Source: Diabrotica undecimpunctata
Lineage: Eukaryota > Arthropoda > Insecta > Coleoptera > Chrysomelidae
Direction: 5' to 3'
Assembly (NCBI RefSeq): GCF_040954645.1
Contig: NC_092808.1
Span: forward strand, 88,390,042 to 88,454,041
Length of the DNA stretch: 64,000 nucleotides
In this document: positions 11,071-21,045 of the stretch, piece by piece
Layout: every line of letters begins with the position of its first letter
How positions within the stretch are numbered: the first letter of the stretch is position 1
Made by a program: the position numbers and the translations under genes
The notes under the pieces: generated by a model
Told to the model about the DNA's origin: nothing
Seen by the model: only the letters and a program-made list of their open reading frames with translations
Database searches by the model: none

Positions 11071-12481
11071 GATATTTAAAGTCTTGGTGCGCCAAGCAAT
11101 AATTAGCTAATTAATTTTTTTTTTGATTAATTAAAATTATTTAAATGATATGATTATGACTTTATCACAATGTTTAATTCTTTTATCTCAGGGTTAAATT
11201 CGTGCTTCAATATCTATGCTATTACATGTGAAAGGTAAGGTCCAGAGAATACCGGAATAATAAAAAACACATATGATCTAACACTATATATTGAAATAAA
11301 AATAATGAAATAATTCACACTCAAACGTTTTCAATAAACAAACCTCATATAAGGATTCTCAAAATTTTGTTCTCCGTACGTGAACAATCAAAATTTATGG
11401 TACAAACAATATTAATTGAAATCTCGAAATCCCAAACTATTCTAACTCTCCTAATCAAAATATTTATATCCTTTCTAAATTACGTGTAAAAATTGTGTTA
11501 TCAATAAAAGAAAAAAAAACTGCAGAAAACAAAAATATCTCTCTCTGATGATGAGTGGTCCAAATCCTTGTTCCTTGTAGACTGTATTGTCTCCTCTCAA
11601 CCGCTCCCTATGTAACCAGCAATCTTACACAGATTGTTGCAAGTATATCGTCCTTAATGATCTCCTTCAAAAGCACAAATCATTCAACTTATGATAGCCT
11701 TTCTCCTCTCGATAAACTGAATCTCTCGTTGGCCCGAGTGAAAAATGACTCTTGGAATATCTTCTCTTTACGATAAACTGAATCTCTCGTTGGCCTGAAC
11801 AGTGACTCTTGGAATATAAGTAGAGAAATATGACTTACAATATTTTGCTGCTTCAGCTTCTGTCAGATACACTAACTCCACAAAAACTCACTAACATTCA
11901 ACACTACTGCTTGCTACATTTCAGGAACCGACCAGAGAACAATCACTGTTCCTCTTACAGACTTGGAAAACCAACTGATCATATCTTTTCTCTCTCCTCA
12001 ATCTCGCTAAACTTTTTCCTACATACTTATCCCACCTTTTTCAATCTCCGCCAATCAAAACTCGTCACAATTCCCCCATTTTTTCATTTCGATAACAAAC
12101 AAAATTTTACCTATAATTATAAAATTTCCTAAAACTTATTTACAAATAATATTTTCTATAATTCTTAAAAACTAACAAAAACCTCTTTCTAAAATCTCTT
12201 CTATTTGTCTCTAATCACTGCATTAATGTATTTTGGAAAACCCCGTTCAATTGTCTTTTTGTTTTCACTTAAAATTATGCGGGTCACTCAAGTATAACAA
12301 AGAAATAATTTATGCAAAGCTTACATTTTGTTTAGTACAGGTAATTCAAGAAATTAATAACTCTCCTTCTTCGAAATGTTTGTTGGATATTATCCTACTT
12401 ATCTGAATTATTTTAATGTTATTGAATTTTGAAATATTTTTAAACAAACCAATATTTTTCTCGATTTTACATATCATAACA
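11068..12481 (-). repeat. 3' LTR (1414 bp) of the gag-protease element
   Basis: Begins TGTGATATTT and ends ATAACA on the plus strand; the same boundaries as the 5' LTR. Both LTRs are preceded by TTAT on the plus strand, so the exact end could be a few bases further out and the flanking duplication inside the TA array cannot be fixed. Confidence 0.85.
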
Positions 12482-12576
12482 AATCCCCGCCATTTGATCT
12501 GCCGAAAACTCTTTGTTAAATTTTAAAAATGACAAAAGTTTTCTAGGATCAAATTATTTCACTATGTTATTAAAAT

Positions 12577-12975
12577 CTATTCATGATATTGATAGATGTC
12601 GTGAATGTTAAAATACCCCGTATATTGCCTGTCTTTATACGGGATTGGATATATTTTCGTTTTAAATTTTTCCAAGTATTTTCCGTTAAAAGAAAGTTCA
12701 TAATTTTTAACCACTTGATTTACTTTATTAACAAAATCTCCATGGTTTCCTAAAATCTTCTCTAATTCCTTCTCCATGTTTTTTCCACAATTTATTTTTC
12801 TTTCATCCACCTTTTGTTCACATGTGTTCACTGTCCATAATACTTCTTCACAAAATTCTGGATTCTCGTCCATCAATGCCATTTTTTCTTCTGTTTTCTT
12901 TTTATCCTCTAATTCCCTTTGGTATTCCGAGCACCATGTTTCTATTCCTTTCATTTCTCTGATGATACCTTCTTT
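12577..12975 (-). pseudogene. Residual pol N-terminus in frame with Gag-Pro
   Basis: After one TAA (12976-12978) the Gag-Pro frame continues for about 130 codons. It contains VNQVVKNYELSFNGKYLEKF and then KTKIYPIPYKDR, which resembles the linker just before the RT domain in gypsy-group Pol (the segment ending in YPIP). It then stops with no RT motifs. So pol was deleted just upstream of RT. The stop may be a readthrough site or a nonsense change. Confidence 0.6.
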
Positions 12976-15048
12976 TTATTCCTGCTTCCATTCTGTTTTA
13001 TCGTCGGTTGCCAACAATTCTTCTGTACCTTCTATTTCCTGTTTTTCTCTGGTCTCCATCTTATTTTCCTGCTTTCTTTTCGAACTCTTCTTCTTTTTCT
13101 TCCTTCTCTTTTTCTTTTCTGTTAGATCTTGTTCTTGTACTTTCGGTTTATCCTCTACAGTCATATCGATTTCTTTGCGTTTTTCCTGTGCATTGATCCT
13201 TCCAGAATTTGTTTTCCTATCTGTTTGCTTTTCTTCTCCTGTGTTGTATGGTTCTGCTCTGATTTCCAGTTTATTTTCCGAAAAATTTATGGTGATATCT
13301 TTTTTCCTCAATTCATCAATTCCCGCTATCATATCATGATTTAAATCTTCAATCACCACACATTTCATAATATGGAATTTGTTTCCCACTCTTATCTGTA
13401 CTCCCAAGCCTTCGTTTACTGTCGTCAAATTTTTATTGTTTGCACCCACTAAATCAACCCTAGGAATCTTATACACAAATCTGTCCAAATTTAATTCTTT
13501 TACTAGTTTTTTATTGATTAGCGATATCTCCGATCCAGAATCAATCACAATTTTAATCGCTTTATGTTTTATAAATGCATCTAAAAATATTAGATTAGAA
13601 TTAGAAATTTGTCTGTCGTTTCCTATTGCTACATGATTCATCTCCCTTCTATTTTGTTGTTGGAAGCTCTGGTTATTTCTATCGTCCCTTTGTTCGTTAG
13701 TATTCCTATTCGGAGGATTTTGTGCATCTCTATTCCTGTTGTGATTTTCATATGTTCTCTGTTGTGTGTCATTCCTGTTATCGTAATTTTGTTGTCTATT
13801 GTAATTATTGTAATTTCTCGGCCTATATTCGTTTGTTGATCTGGGATGTCGGTTTCTCTGGTCATAATTTGATGAATACCTTCTTTCCGGTCCATTATAT
13901 TGGTCATGTTGTCTTCTATTTCTCATTTCTTTTCTTTTCGCTTCTTTTAATTGGAGGAATTGGTACAAACTATCAATATCTTGATAGTTTCTCAAAATCA
14001 CGTGATCTTCCAACGTTTCCTCAAAATGTCTGCTGATCATTTCTACCAGCTGTTCGGTAGAATATTTGTATTCTAGATATTTTGAATTGTTATATATCTG
14101 CAAAGCATATCTTTCTTCAGATATTCCCATTTTTTCGTGATATTTTCCATTCTGTAGCTCTTGGTTGATTTCTCTCTGTTTATTTTTCCCCCAGAAATAG
14201 TTGAGAAATTTATTTTCAAAATCTGTCCAATTTTCAAACTCATCTTCCTTGCTTTCATACCATAACGCTGCTCCTTCTTTCAAATGGTTTCTAATTGTTT
14301 CTTTGCAATCGTCAAAATATCTAATATGTTGTAATTTGGTTTTCAAATTTTTAACAAACGGTACTGGGTGTGTTTTCCGAATATCCCCGCCAAACTGTAT
14401 TTTTATGTCACCCGAACTTTGGATGAGTACTTCTCTCCTGTCTCCCATATCTCGTTGTTTTCTGATATCCTCAATTTGTTTTTCTATTTCTTTCTTGTCT
14501 TCTTGTAAAGCCATTTCAAATTTTGTTTCTAACTGTTCTAATTCCTTTTTCTGTACAGTCTTAATATCTTTCATTTTAGTTTCTATTTCTTCTCTCTGCA
14601 TCTCTAGTTTCCTCTCTGTTTCTTCTCTGACTTTTTTTAAACAGACTTTTACCTCATTTTCATATTTGTCCAAACGCTTTTCCATTTTTCTATCATTTTC
14701 TTCTAATTTTTGTTCATAGTTTTCCAAACGCTGCTCTATATTTCTGTTATTTAGTTCTATTGCTTGCCTTGTTTCCCGTTGGTTTTCTTCCATTGTTTGT
14801 TTTGTTTCTGCCATTGTTTGTTTTGTTTCATCCATTTTTTGTGACTGGAGTTGCATTAGTTGTAATATTTTATCTATTCCTGATAGTTCTTTTCTCTCCT
14901 CAACTATTGTCATATTTCCTTCATTATCCGATACTTCTTCCAAAATTGTTTCATCTTCTCTGTTATCCTCCTTCCTTTCCTGCATTTTACTTTGTCTCCT
15001 TGTGACAGACATGTTGTTACTTTTTGTTATTGTTTTTGTCCCCGCCAA
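12976..15048 (-). CDS. Gag-protease polyprotein
   Basis: 690 residues, intact. Residues about 60-210 are a long charged coiled coil (repeated EE/KK/QK patterns). About 230-390 is the Ty3/Gypsy Gag capsid-like region (WYESKEDEFENWTDFENKF, FLNYFWGKNKQ). About 400-475 is a basic, Asn/Arg/Gln-rich tail (NNYNRQQNYDNRN) in place of the usual CCHC zinc knuckles, presumably RNA-binding. About 495-590 is a retroviral-type aspartic protease with active site IDSGSEISLI and flap region (MKCVVIEDLNHDMIAGID). A Lys/Glu-rich tail follows. The start ATG at 15048 is the first in frame after the leader. It ends at TAA, but the same frame stays open beyond it (see pol stub). Confidence 0.85.
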   Translation of the reverse strand: MAGTKTITKSNNMSVTRRQSKMQERKEDNREDETILEEVSDNEGNMTIVEERKELSGIDKILQLMQLQSQKMDETKQTMAETKQTMEENQRETRQAIELNNRNIEQRLENYEQKLEENDRKMEKRLDKYENEVKVCLKKVREETERKLEMQREEIETKMKDIKTVQKKELEQLETKFEMALQEDKKEIEKQIEDIRKQRDMGDRREVLIQSSGDIKIQFGGDIRKTHPVPFVKNLKTKLQHIRYFDDCKETIRNHLKEGAALWYESKEDEFENWTDFENKFLNYFWGKNKQREINQELQNGKYHEKMGISEERYALQIYNNSKYLEYKYSTEQLVEMISRHFEETLEDHVILRNYQDIDSLYQFLQLKEAKRKEMRNRRQHDQYNGPERRYSSNYDQRNRHPRSTNEYRPRNYNNYNRQQNYDNRNDTQQRTYENHNRNRDAQNPPNRNTNEQRDDRNNQSFQQQNRREMNHVAIGNDRQISNSNLIFLDAFIKHKAIKIVIDSGSEISLINKKLVKELNLDRFVYKIPRVDLVGANNKNLTTVNEGLGVQIRVGNKFHIMKCVVIEDLNHDMIAGIDELRKKDITINFSENKLEIRAEPYNTGEEKQTDRKTNSGRINAQEKRKEIDMTVEDKPKVQEQDLTEKKKRRKKKKKSSKRKQENKMETREKQEIEGTEELLATDDKTEWKQE

Positions 15049-15421
15049 ATGTGAAATTTTACAACACTCTATATGTTTCCGAACACGACAATATTTCTCC
15101 CCAAATGTATTAAATTTTCACGACAAATATCAAATATGCAATCAGTAAAATTCAAATAATTCAAAATAAATATCAAATGTACGATTGGTAAAGAAAATAA
15201 ACTCAAATAATTCAATAGCAGTAAATATCCACTAACTACGATCAATCAATAAATCAAATTTATATTCCCTGGAAAAATTGTCAAAATACTTTCAAATTCA
15301 AATTCCCTCAATGTTATATGTTTTTATCTCTGGATCACCTGTACTTATTCCAGATCTCTTTCCCTTCCTTCAAATGTAAAGCTGCGATATTTTCAAGCCC
15401 CACGTTTTGGAAGCCAGTTAT
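15049..15421 (-). other. 5' leader of the gag-protease element
   Basis: Noncoding leader between the 5' LTR and the Gag start. It begins with a candidate primer-binding site (TGGCTTCC...). The GGCGGGGA string near 15041 matches the polypurine tract at the other end, possibly by chance. Confidence 0.6.
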
Positions 15422-16832
15422 TGTGATATTTAAAGTCTTGGTGCGCCAAGCAATAATTAGCTAATTAATTTTTTTTTTTGATTAATTAAAATTATTTAAA
15501 TGATATGATTATGACTTTATCACAATGTTTAATTCTTTTATCTCAGGGTTAAATTCGTGCTTCAATATCTATGCTATTACATGTGAAAGGTAAGGTCCAG
15601 AGAATACCGGAATAATAAAAAACACATATGATCTAACACTATATATTGAAATAAAAATAATGAAATAATTCACACTCAAACGTTTTCAATAAACAAACCT
15701 CATATAAGGATTCTCAAAATTTTGTTCTCCGTACGTGAACAATCAAAATTTATGGTACAAACAATATTAATTGAAATCTCGAAATCCCAAACTATTCTAA
15801 CTCTCCTAATCAAAATATTTATATCCTTTCTAAATTACGTGTAAAAATTGTGTTATCAATAAAAGAAAAAAAAACTGCAGAAAACAAAAATATCTCTCTC
15901 TGATGATGAGTGGTCCAAATCCTTGTTCCTTGTAGACTGTATTGTCTCCTCTCAACCGCTCCCTATGTAACCAGCAATCTTACACAGATTGTTGCAAGTA
16001 TATCGTCCTTAATGATCTCCTTCAAAAGCACAAATCATTCAACTTATGATAGCCTTTCTCCTCTCGATAAACTGAATCTCTCGTTGGCCCGAGTGAAAAA
16101 TGATTCTTGGAATATCTTCTCTTTACGATAAACTGAATCTCTCGTTGGCCTGAACAGTGACTCTTGGAATATAAGTAGAGAAATATGACTTACAATATTT
16201 TGCTGCTTCAGCTTCTGTCAGATACACTAACTCCACAAAAACTCACTAACATTCAACACTACTGCTTGCTACATTTCAGGAACCGACCAGAGAACAATCA
16301 CTGTTCCTCTTACAGACTTGGAAAACCAACTGATCATATCTTTTCTCTCTCCTCAATCTCGCTAAACTTTTTCCTACATACTTATCCCACCTTTTTCAAT
16401 CTCCGCCAATCAAAACTCGTCACAATTCCCCCATTTTTTCATTTCGATAACAAACAAAATTTTACCTATAATTATAAAATTTCCTAAAACTTATTTACAA
16501 ATAATATTTTCTATAATTCTTAAAAACTAACAAAAACCTCTTTCTAAAATCTCTTCTATTTGTCTCTAATCACTGCATTAATGTATTTTGGAAAACCCCG
16601 TTCAATTGTCTTTTTGTTTTCACTTAAAATTATGCGGGTCACTCAAGTATAACAAAGAAATAATTTATGCAAAGCTTACATTTTGTTTAGTACAGGTAAT
16701 TCAAGAAATTAATAACTCTCCTTCTTCGAAATGTTTGTTGGATATTATCCTACTTATCTGAATTATTTTAATGTTATTGAATTTTGAAATATTTTTAAAC
16801 AAACCAATATTTTTCTCGATTTTACATATCAT

Positions 16833-16836
<4 letters not shown>
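15422..16836 (-). repeat. 5' LTR (1415 bp) of the gag-protease element
   Basis: A near-identical partner of 11068-12481 with TG...CA ends. On the minus strand a TATA-like GGATATAAATA lies at about 15823, a plausible promoter. Short open frames inside the LTR occur identically in both copies and are not genes. Confidence 0.85.

Positions 16837-16899
<63 letters not shown>
16837..16899. repeat. (TA)n microsatellite, right part
   Basis: A TA run continuing the array at 10992-11064 on the other side of the LTR retrotransposon. It ends directly at a mariner terminus (CAGTTTGTCC). Confidence 0.95.
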
Positions 16900-16900
<1 letters not shown>

Positions 16901-17400
16901 TTTGTCCGTAAAGTATGGAATAAATTCGATATTTCCTAAATGAAAAGCCTTTTTAAAAAAAGCTAAAACACGTCGATTTTTTAAATGTAACACCCCGTAT
17001 TTTAGGACATTTTTAGATCGATAAAACTCAGCTGATTTCAAAAAAGTAATCCAGTAATTAATACATGACTTAATCCTACATGTTTGAATTGTAGCCTTTG
17101 TTGTATTTGATAGTAACCCAAACGTTGTACTAATTCTTGTAGAACCTTGTTTATGCTTTCTTGAGAAATATTGTTTATTTCTTTACGAATTCTTGTTTTT
17201 AAGCCTCCAATATTTACAGGTTTCATTTTATAAACAACATTCTTTAAATGACCCCACATAAAATAATCCCAAGGATTGAGGTGTGGCGACCTCGCTGGCC
17301 ATTCAATATGTCCACGTTTCGTCCAAAATTTCGTTTAGGTACCTTCGAACATCTAAAGCATAATGCGGATCGCACCATCCTGTTGAAACCATAAACTTTA
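16900..17400 (-). pseudogene. mariner-like element, 3' half (transposase C-terminus plus TIR)
   Basis: The left end reads CAGTTTGTCCGTAAAGTATG next to TA and continues as a long inverted repeat of over 80 bases. The same sequence forms the left end of the copy at 18723. The minus-strand coding part gives FQQDGA, then HIEWPARSPHLNPWDYFMWG and LKNVVYKMKPVN: the catalytic-Asp region of mariner-family transposases (PRSPxLxPxD position reads HLNPWD) and the C-terminus. Two frameshifts near 17330-17360 break it. The N-terminal half is absent here. Confidence 0.8.
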
Positions 17401-17559
17401 ATCAAAACCTCCAAGATTAATTGTACTGGGGAATAAATTAACTAAAGTAGGTACGAGATGAATATTATTATGGCGGTCAGACTAGTTGGACGTGTGTAGT
17501 GTCGCTCCGAAATTAAATTCCAATCTTGGGTGGTTTCGAGTGTAATCTGCATACAAAAT
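17401..17559. other. Short unassigned spacer
   Basis: No recognisable sequence; no open frame of interest. Confidence 0.3.
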
Positions 17560-18330
17560 AGTGTAAAGTGTATTTAAAAAGGGTATTCTTCTAATGCACT
17601 TTGTGTGAATATTCAGATATCTCCTCTGAGATATATTCCTAAGAAGTGGAGAGAGTTACGTGTGATCTTTATACCAGAACCAGGTAGGACGGACTACAGC
17701 CTACCAAAGGCTTGCTGACCAATTAGCTTAACATCGTTTCTCTTGAAAATGATAAAAAGGCTATGCGAGAGTTCCACAAGAGATGAAGTTTTGGTTCATA
17801 ACCAACTTCACCCAAATCAGCTTGCATGCACTTCGAGAAAATCTACTGATTCTGCACTGTATCAAGTAGTAAGAAGAATTAAAAAATCGCTTAATAGTTC
17901 ATCAAATCATATTCCCAATCATCACCCAAAAACTAAATGTTAGGAATGTTCCCCTGCCGTGAGCGAATGGATATTCAGTATTATCTCTAATAGAGCAGTA
18001 AGCATAAATGTAGAAGACGTTTCTGTTAGAGATATGCTTACGAAGAAGTGTCCACAGTGAACGGTGCTATGACCACTCCTCTGGAGCATAGTTTTAGACA
18101 CACTGGTTGACTAACCTAGCAGCAACGGGTTCTCCACAATAGTCTATGCAGACGATATTGCTGTCCTGCAAAGCGGTTTGAGAACTTATCTACAGTTTAT
18201 AACTGTAGATCTAAGCAATCAAAAGTAAACTAATGCCTACATCTTCGTTTTCCACTAGAAACAAAAAGGTGGCAATCGGACAATAAACGTCATCAAAGAA
18301 GATTTTTCGAGTTCTGGAAGTTCCGGGATG
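17560..18330 (+). pseudogene. LINE RT fragment (R1/LOA/Jockey-like)
   Basis: Plus strand: IPKKWRELRVIFIPEPGRTD, ISLTSFLLKMIKRLCESS, NQLHPNQLACTSRKSTDSAL (fingers and motif 2a region), then a deletion near 17945, then AVSEWIFSIISNRAVSI and the catalytic block STIVYADDIAVL at about 18130-18165. The wording of the motifs (FIPKPGR, PISLTSFLLK) is that of R1/LOA-like LINEs. The GGVLSP loop is damaged. No endonuclease and no tail, so it is a fragment. Confidence 0.7.
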
Positions 18331-18720
18331 TTATCTTTTAATAACATGTTTAGCGATCAGGAAATTGCTATAAATAATAGTTCTGGAAGTTACGGGACGT
18401 CATCCTTTAAATATACTTACCTTTATGTAAGTAAATAATCAGTTATCTTAATATTGTTCTGAAGCTATTTTCTTGTGACATTTTAAATTAATTACTATTT
18501 AAATGGAAATAAGCCATAATTAAACGTTAAAATACGTTTATTGACGTTTCAATTTCCACTTCGGAAATCGTTCTCAAAATACAAACATTAGTAAATTAAA
18601 CAAATTTTGTTTTTTGTTACTTAGTGAAAAATTCTAATAATTTAATTTTATCTGACTCATCTATATCTTATAGGGCTATTAAAAAAAAGGGGTAAGCAAT
18701 CGAAGGGTGAAAAAAAAAAT
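18331..18720. other. Unassigned, with a short direct repeat and a hairpin motif
   Basis: AGTTCTGGAAGTT followed by GGGA and an ATC-TTTA block occurs at about 18310 and again at about 18381, a 71-bp direct repeat. The rest is AT-rich apart from the hammerhead-like motif listed separately. Confidence 0.4.
18546..18575 (-). ncRNA. Degenerate hammerhead-like hairpin (GAAAC motif)
   Basis: On the minus strand: GAACGA, a TTTCC/GGAAA stem with a 5-base loop, then TTGAAACGTC. This has the layout of hammerhead stem II followed by the GAAA core. The CUGANGA box is decayed. Probably the end of an old Penelope-like element; I do not expect it to be active. Confidence 0.35.
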
Positions 18721-19830
18721 AGTTACAGTGTGTCCGTAAAGTATGGAATAAATTCGATATTTCCTAAATGAAAAGCCTTTTTAAAAAAATCTAAAACACG
18801 TCGATTTTTAAATTTAATGTTCTACATTTTACAATAAAATTTCATTATACAAGGTGATACACATTACAGTGATGACGTCATCGGCTCTTTTTTTAAATGT
18901 AAAACCCTGTATTTTAGGACATTTCTAGACCGATAAAAATGAGCCGATTTCAAAAAAGTATAATACTCTGGTCTAATGGATATAATTTGAAAGATATGCG
19001 CTTAGAAAATAAATTATTTATTATCAATTGCAAAAAAGTAGCCAACTTCCAGTTTTTAATAAACTATAATTATTTTTAGTAACGTTCAATAACAATTAAG
19101 TAGTACAATAATTGTATTAATTCGTGAATGTTCTGTTTTATTGCTTAGAATTAATTTTAAGTAGAAATGAATTTGAGTGCAAAGCAAATAATTGAAATAC
19201 TCATGATGATTGGGTATGGAGACAAATCGCGAACTCAGATGGAAGTGTGTAATTTATTTAATGATAAATATCCAGAAATACTCATCACGCAGTCAACAGT
19301 AAGTAAGATTGAAAAGAAATTTCTAGAAACTGGTACGGTTGAAAATGCACGCAAATCAGGTCGCTCTGTAAATTATGTTACATTAGATGTTCTACTTGCT
19401 TTTAAAGCAGATGCGCACACTTCTGTTCGTAAGGTTAGTAGTGATCTCTATGTTTGCAAAACAACGGTACACAAAGTAAGTAAAAGTAAGTAAAATGCAC
19501 AGTTGTACAGGAATTAAACGAGGATGATCCAGATAAAAGAATACAATTTTGTGAAATAATGATGGATAACAGCCACCGAAACCCTCTCTTGGTTCAAAAT
19601 ATTATTTTTTTCTGATGAGGCTACATTCAACTTAAATGGCGAGGTCTACCGTCAGAATTGTAGATACTGGGCAAAAGAAAACTCCAACTGGATGCGGGAA
19701 CATCATACACAATACTCGCAAAAGATAAACGTATGGGCTGGCATTGTAAAAAATAAAATCGTTGGACCCTAGTATTTCGAAGGTAATTTAAACGGGCCAG
19801 CATACCTTCAGTTTTTAAGTGGGTAGCTCG
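18721..19830 (+). pseudogene. mariner-like element, 5' half (TIR plus transposase N-terminus)
   Basis: It starts at TA then CAGTGTGTCCGTAAAGTATG, the same inverted repeat as at 16900. An ATG at 19167 opens a 108-residue frame with a paired-type helix-turn-helix (LSAKQIIEILMMIGYGDKSR; STVSKIEKKFLETGTV). After a stop, other frames continue to the first catalytic Asp region ([13 protein letters not shown]) and [17 protein letters not shown]. The copy breaks off near 19830 before the second Asp. Together with 16900-17400 it shows both halves of one family, but not one intact copy. Confidence 0.8.
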
Positions 19831-19849
19831 TACCTTACTTAATCAGTAG

Positions 19850-19985
19850 ATCCATTTGTACCTTTCGGTGTTGGGCCGTTTAAAATACAATTCATTAAAT
19901 TACAATATTTGACAGTCTTCTGAGGTGTCCTAGCTCTTAACGAACTTTCTCCATTCCTTCCTATTGAATGCCATCTGTGTCACGC
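19850..19985 (-). pseudogene. Short LINE C-terminal tail fragment
   Basis: Minus strand reads VTQMAFNRKEWRKFV, like the DRxxWRxxV ends of LINE ORF2 proteins. Very short and adjoining the Gypsy remnant, so the call is tentative. Confidence 0.3.
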
Positions 19986-20372
19986 CATGATCACCATATA
20001 CAACAAAGATCGAGGACCATCTTCTAATCTCAGTACTTTCCCAACTTTTCGCTGCTGATTTTTTAACTCGTCCAAACGACCGAACTTCTTATAAAATACT
20101 GATGAGATTCCTTTAGTCGTCACAAGATCTTGGGCAACACAGTGGGCTAGAGAGACGTTATGCGGAACACTAAAAAGATCCTGCTGAACTTCTGTGGTCA
20201 CGCCGAATCTAGCACTCTTTCTCTCTGCGTAATTTGACATAAATTCATTAAACCTTGGTCGCCGGTCATCTTTGATCTCATATTGAAGGGTTCGGGCTTC
20301 TTCTGTTTTATTTGATCCAGCAGAAGGTGCAAGACAATTTATACGAACTACTTTTGGTTTAGCTTCCGGCAA
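19980..20372 (-). CDS. Pol C-terminus with TARG1/OARD1-type macro domain (truncated)
   Basis: A 130-residue frame. It starts with the usual integrase tail (PEAKPKVVRINCLAPSAGS), then about 30 linker residues, then a sequence closely resembling the ADP-ribose-binding macro domain of TARG1/OARD1: QQDLFSVP, SLAHCVAQDL, GISSVFYKKFGRLDELKNQQ, KVGKVLRLEDG and LLYMV. In TARG1 this fold removes ADP-ribose esters from proteins. Here the domain breaks off after the LLYMV strand, losing the catalytic Asp region, at a junction with a LINE scrap. The frame is shared with integrase-tail residues, so this is a real fusion in the ancestral element, not two neighbouring genes. Confidence 0.75.
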   Translation of the reverse strand: MPEAKPKVVRINCLAPSAGSNKTEEARTLQYEIKDDRRPRFNEFMSNYAERKSARFGVTTEVQQDLFSVPHNVSLAHCVAQDLVTTKGISSVFYKKFGRLDELKNQQRKVGKVLRLEDGPRSLLYMVIMA

Positions 20373-20534
20373 CTTCTTAATTCACTATATTACGTCATTT
20401 ATTCTCTTTTTAATTTCATACGGACCCTTCCATTGTTTTTGCAATTTAGAAGACAAGCCACGACGAAGTTGTGGATTATAAAGCCAAACAAGATCACCTA
20501 CTTCATAGCTTTCATTCTTGCATTGAGAATCATA

Positions 20535-21045
20535 TTAATCTTTCACTCTGTCACTGGCTAACTGGATGTGTTGTCGGGCAAGTTCATGAATGTTGTTCAT
20601 TCTTAATTTCAGGCGGTCGACAAATAATATTCGCTTGCAACATGTTCTTCGGAAGGGCAAACGAACTTCACGACCTAACATCAGGCAGGTTGGAGTCTGG
20701 CTTGTAGTTTCATACACGGTCGAGCGGTAGGCCATTAGGAATAAATGAATGTGCTGGTCCCAATCTCTTTGATGTTCTGATACAACTTTAGACAGGTGTT
20801 TACCCATCGTTCGGTTTATTCTCTCGACCATTCCATCTGATTGAGGATGCAGGAGTGTCGTTCTGGTCTTATTGACACCAATCAATTTACAAGCGTTTTG
20901 GAAAAGGGTTGACTTGAAGTTTCGCCCTTGGTCGGAGTGGATCTCCAAGAGAACGCCAAATCGGCTAAAGAATTCTTTAACAAGTACCTTTGCAACGGTA
21001 GCAGCTTCTTGATTTGGTATCGCATAGGCCTCAAGCTTTTTGACA
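20535..21045 (-). pseudogene. Ty3/Gypsy integrase core (C-terminal part)
   Basis: IHSDQGRNFKSTLFQNACKL carries the second catalytic Asp and HPQSDGMVERINRTMGKHL carries the catalytic Glu of the D,D35E core; the first Asp and the zinc-binding HHCC domain lie in the deleted part. Then comes YRSTVYETTSQTPTCLMLGR, and after a stop the basic GDLVWLYNPQLRRG segment that leads to the C-terminal tail. Confidence 0.85.

Larger units (their letters stand above)
11068..16836 (-). mobile_element. Non-autonomous Ty3/Gypsy LTR retrotransposon (gag-protease only)
   Basis: Two long direct repeats (11068-12481 and 15422-16836) bracket about 2.9 kb of minus-strand internal sequence encoding Gag fused to an aspartic protease and only a stub of pol. 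By eye the LTRs differ at one base (C/T at 11750 versus 16104) and by one T in a poly-T run, so the insertion is recent. A purine tract (GGCGGGGATT) lies next to the 3' LTR, and a putative primer-binding site starts TGGCTTCC just inside the 5' LTR. The element sits in a (TA)n array, a target typical of the gypsy group. With no RT, RNase H or integrase it must depend on a related complete element. Confidence 0.85.

Noticed and set aside
10904..11095. Frames rich in Tyr-Ile repeats (also at 16829, 50871, 50962, 51118)
   Set aside because: Translations of (TA)n microsatellites, not proteins.
11555..12132. Open frames (MVQILVPC..., MTYNILLLQ...) repeated identically at 15910-16487
   Set aside because: They lie inside the two LTRs of one retrotransposon; identity reflects LTR duplication, not a gene family.
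12776..15005. Long Ser/Phe/Leu-rich plus-strand frames opposite Gag
   Set aside because: Antisense shadows of the minus-strand coiled-coil Gag.
12976..15048. Coiled-coil host protein (myosin- or kinesin-like)
   Set aside because: The capsid-like region, aspartic protease site and flanking LTRs show it is a retrotransposon polyprotein.
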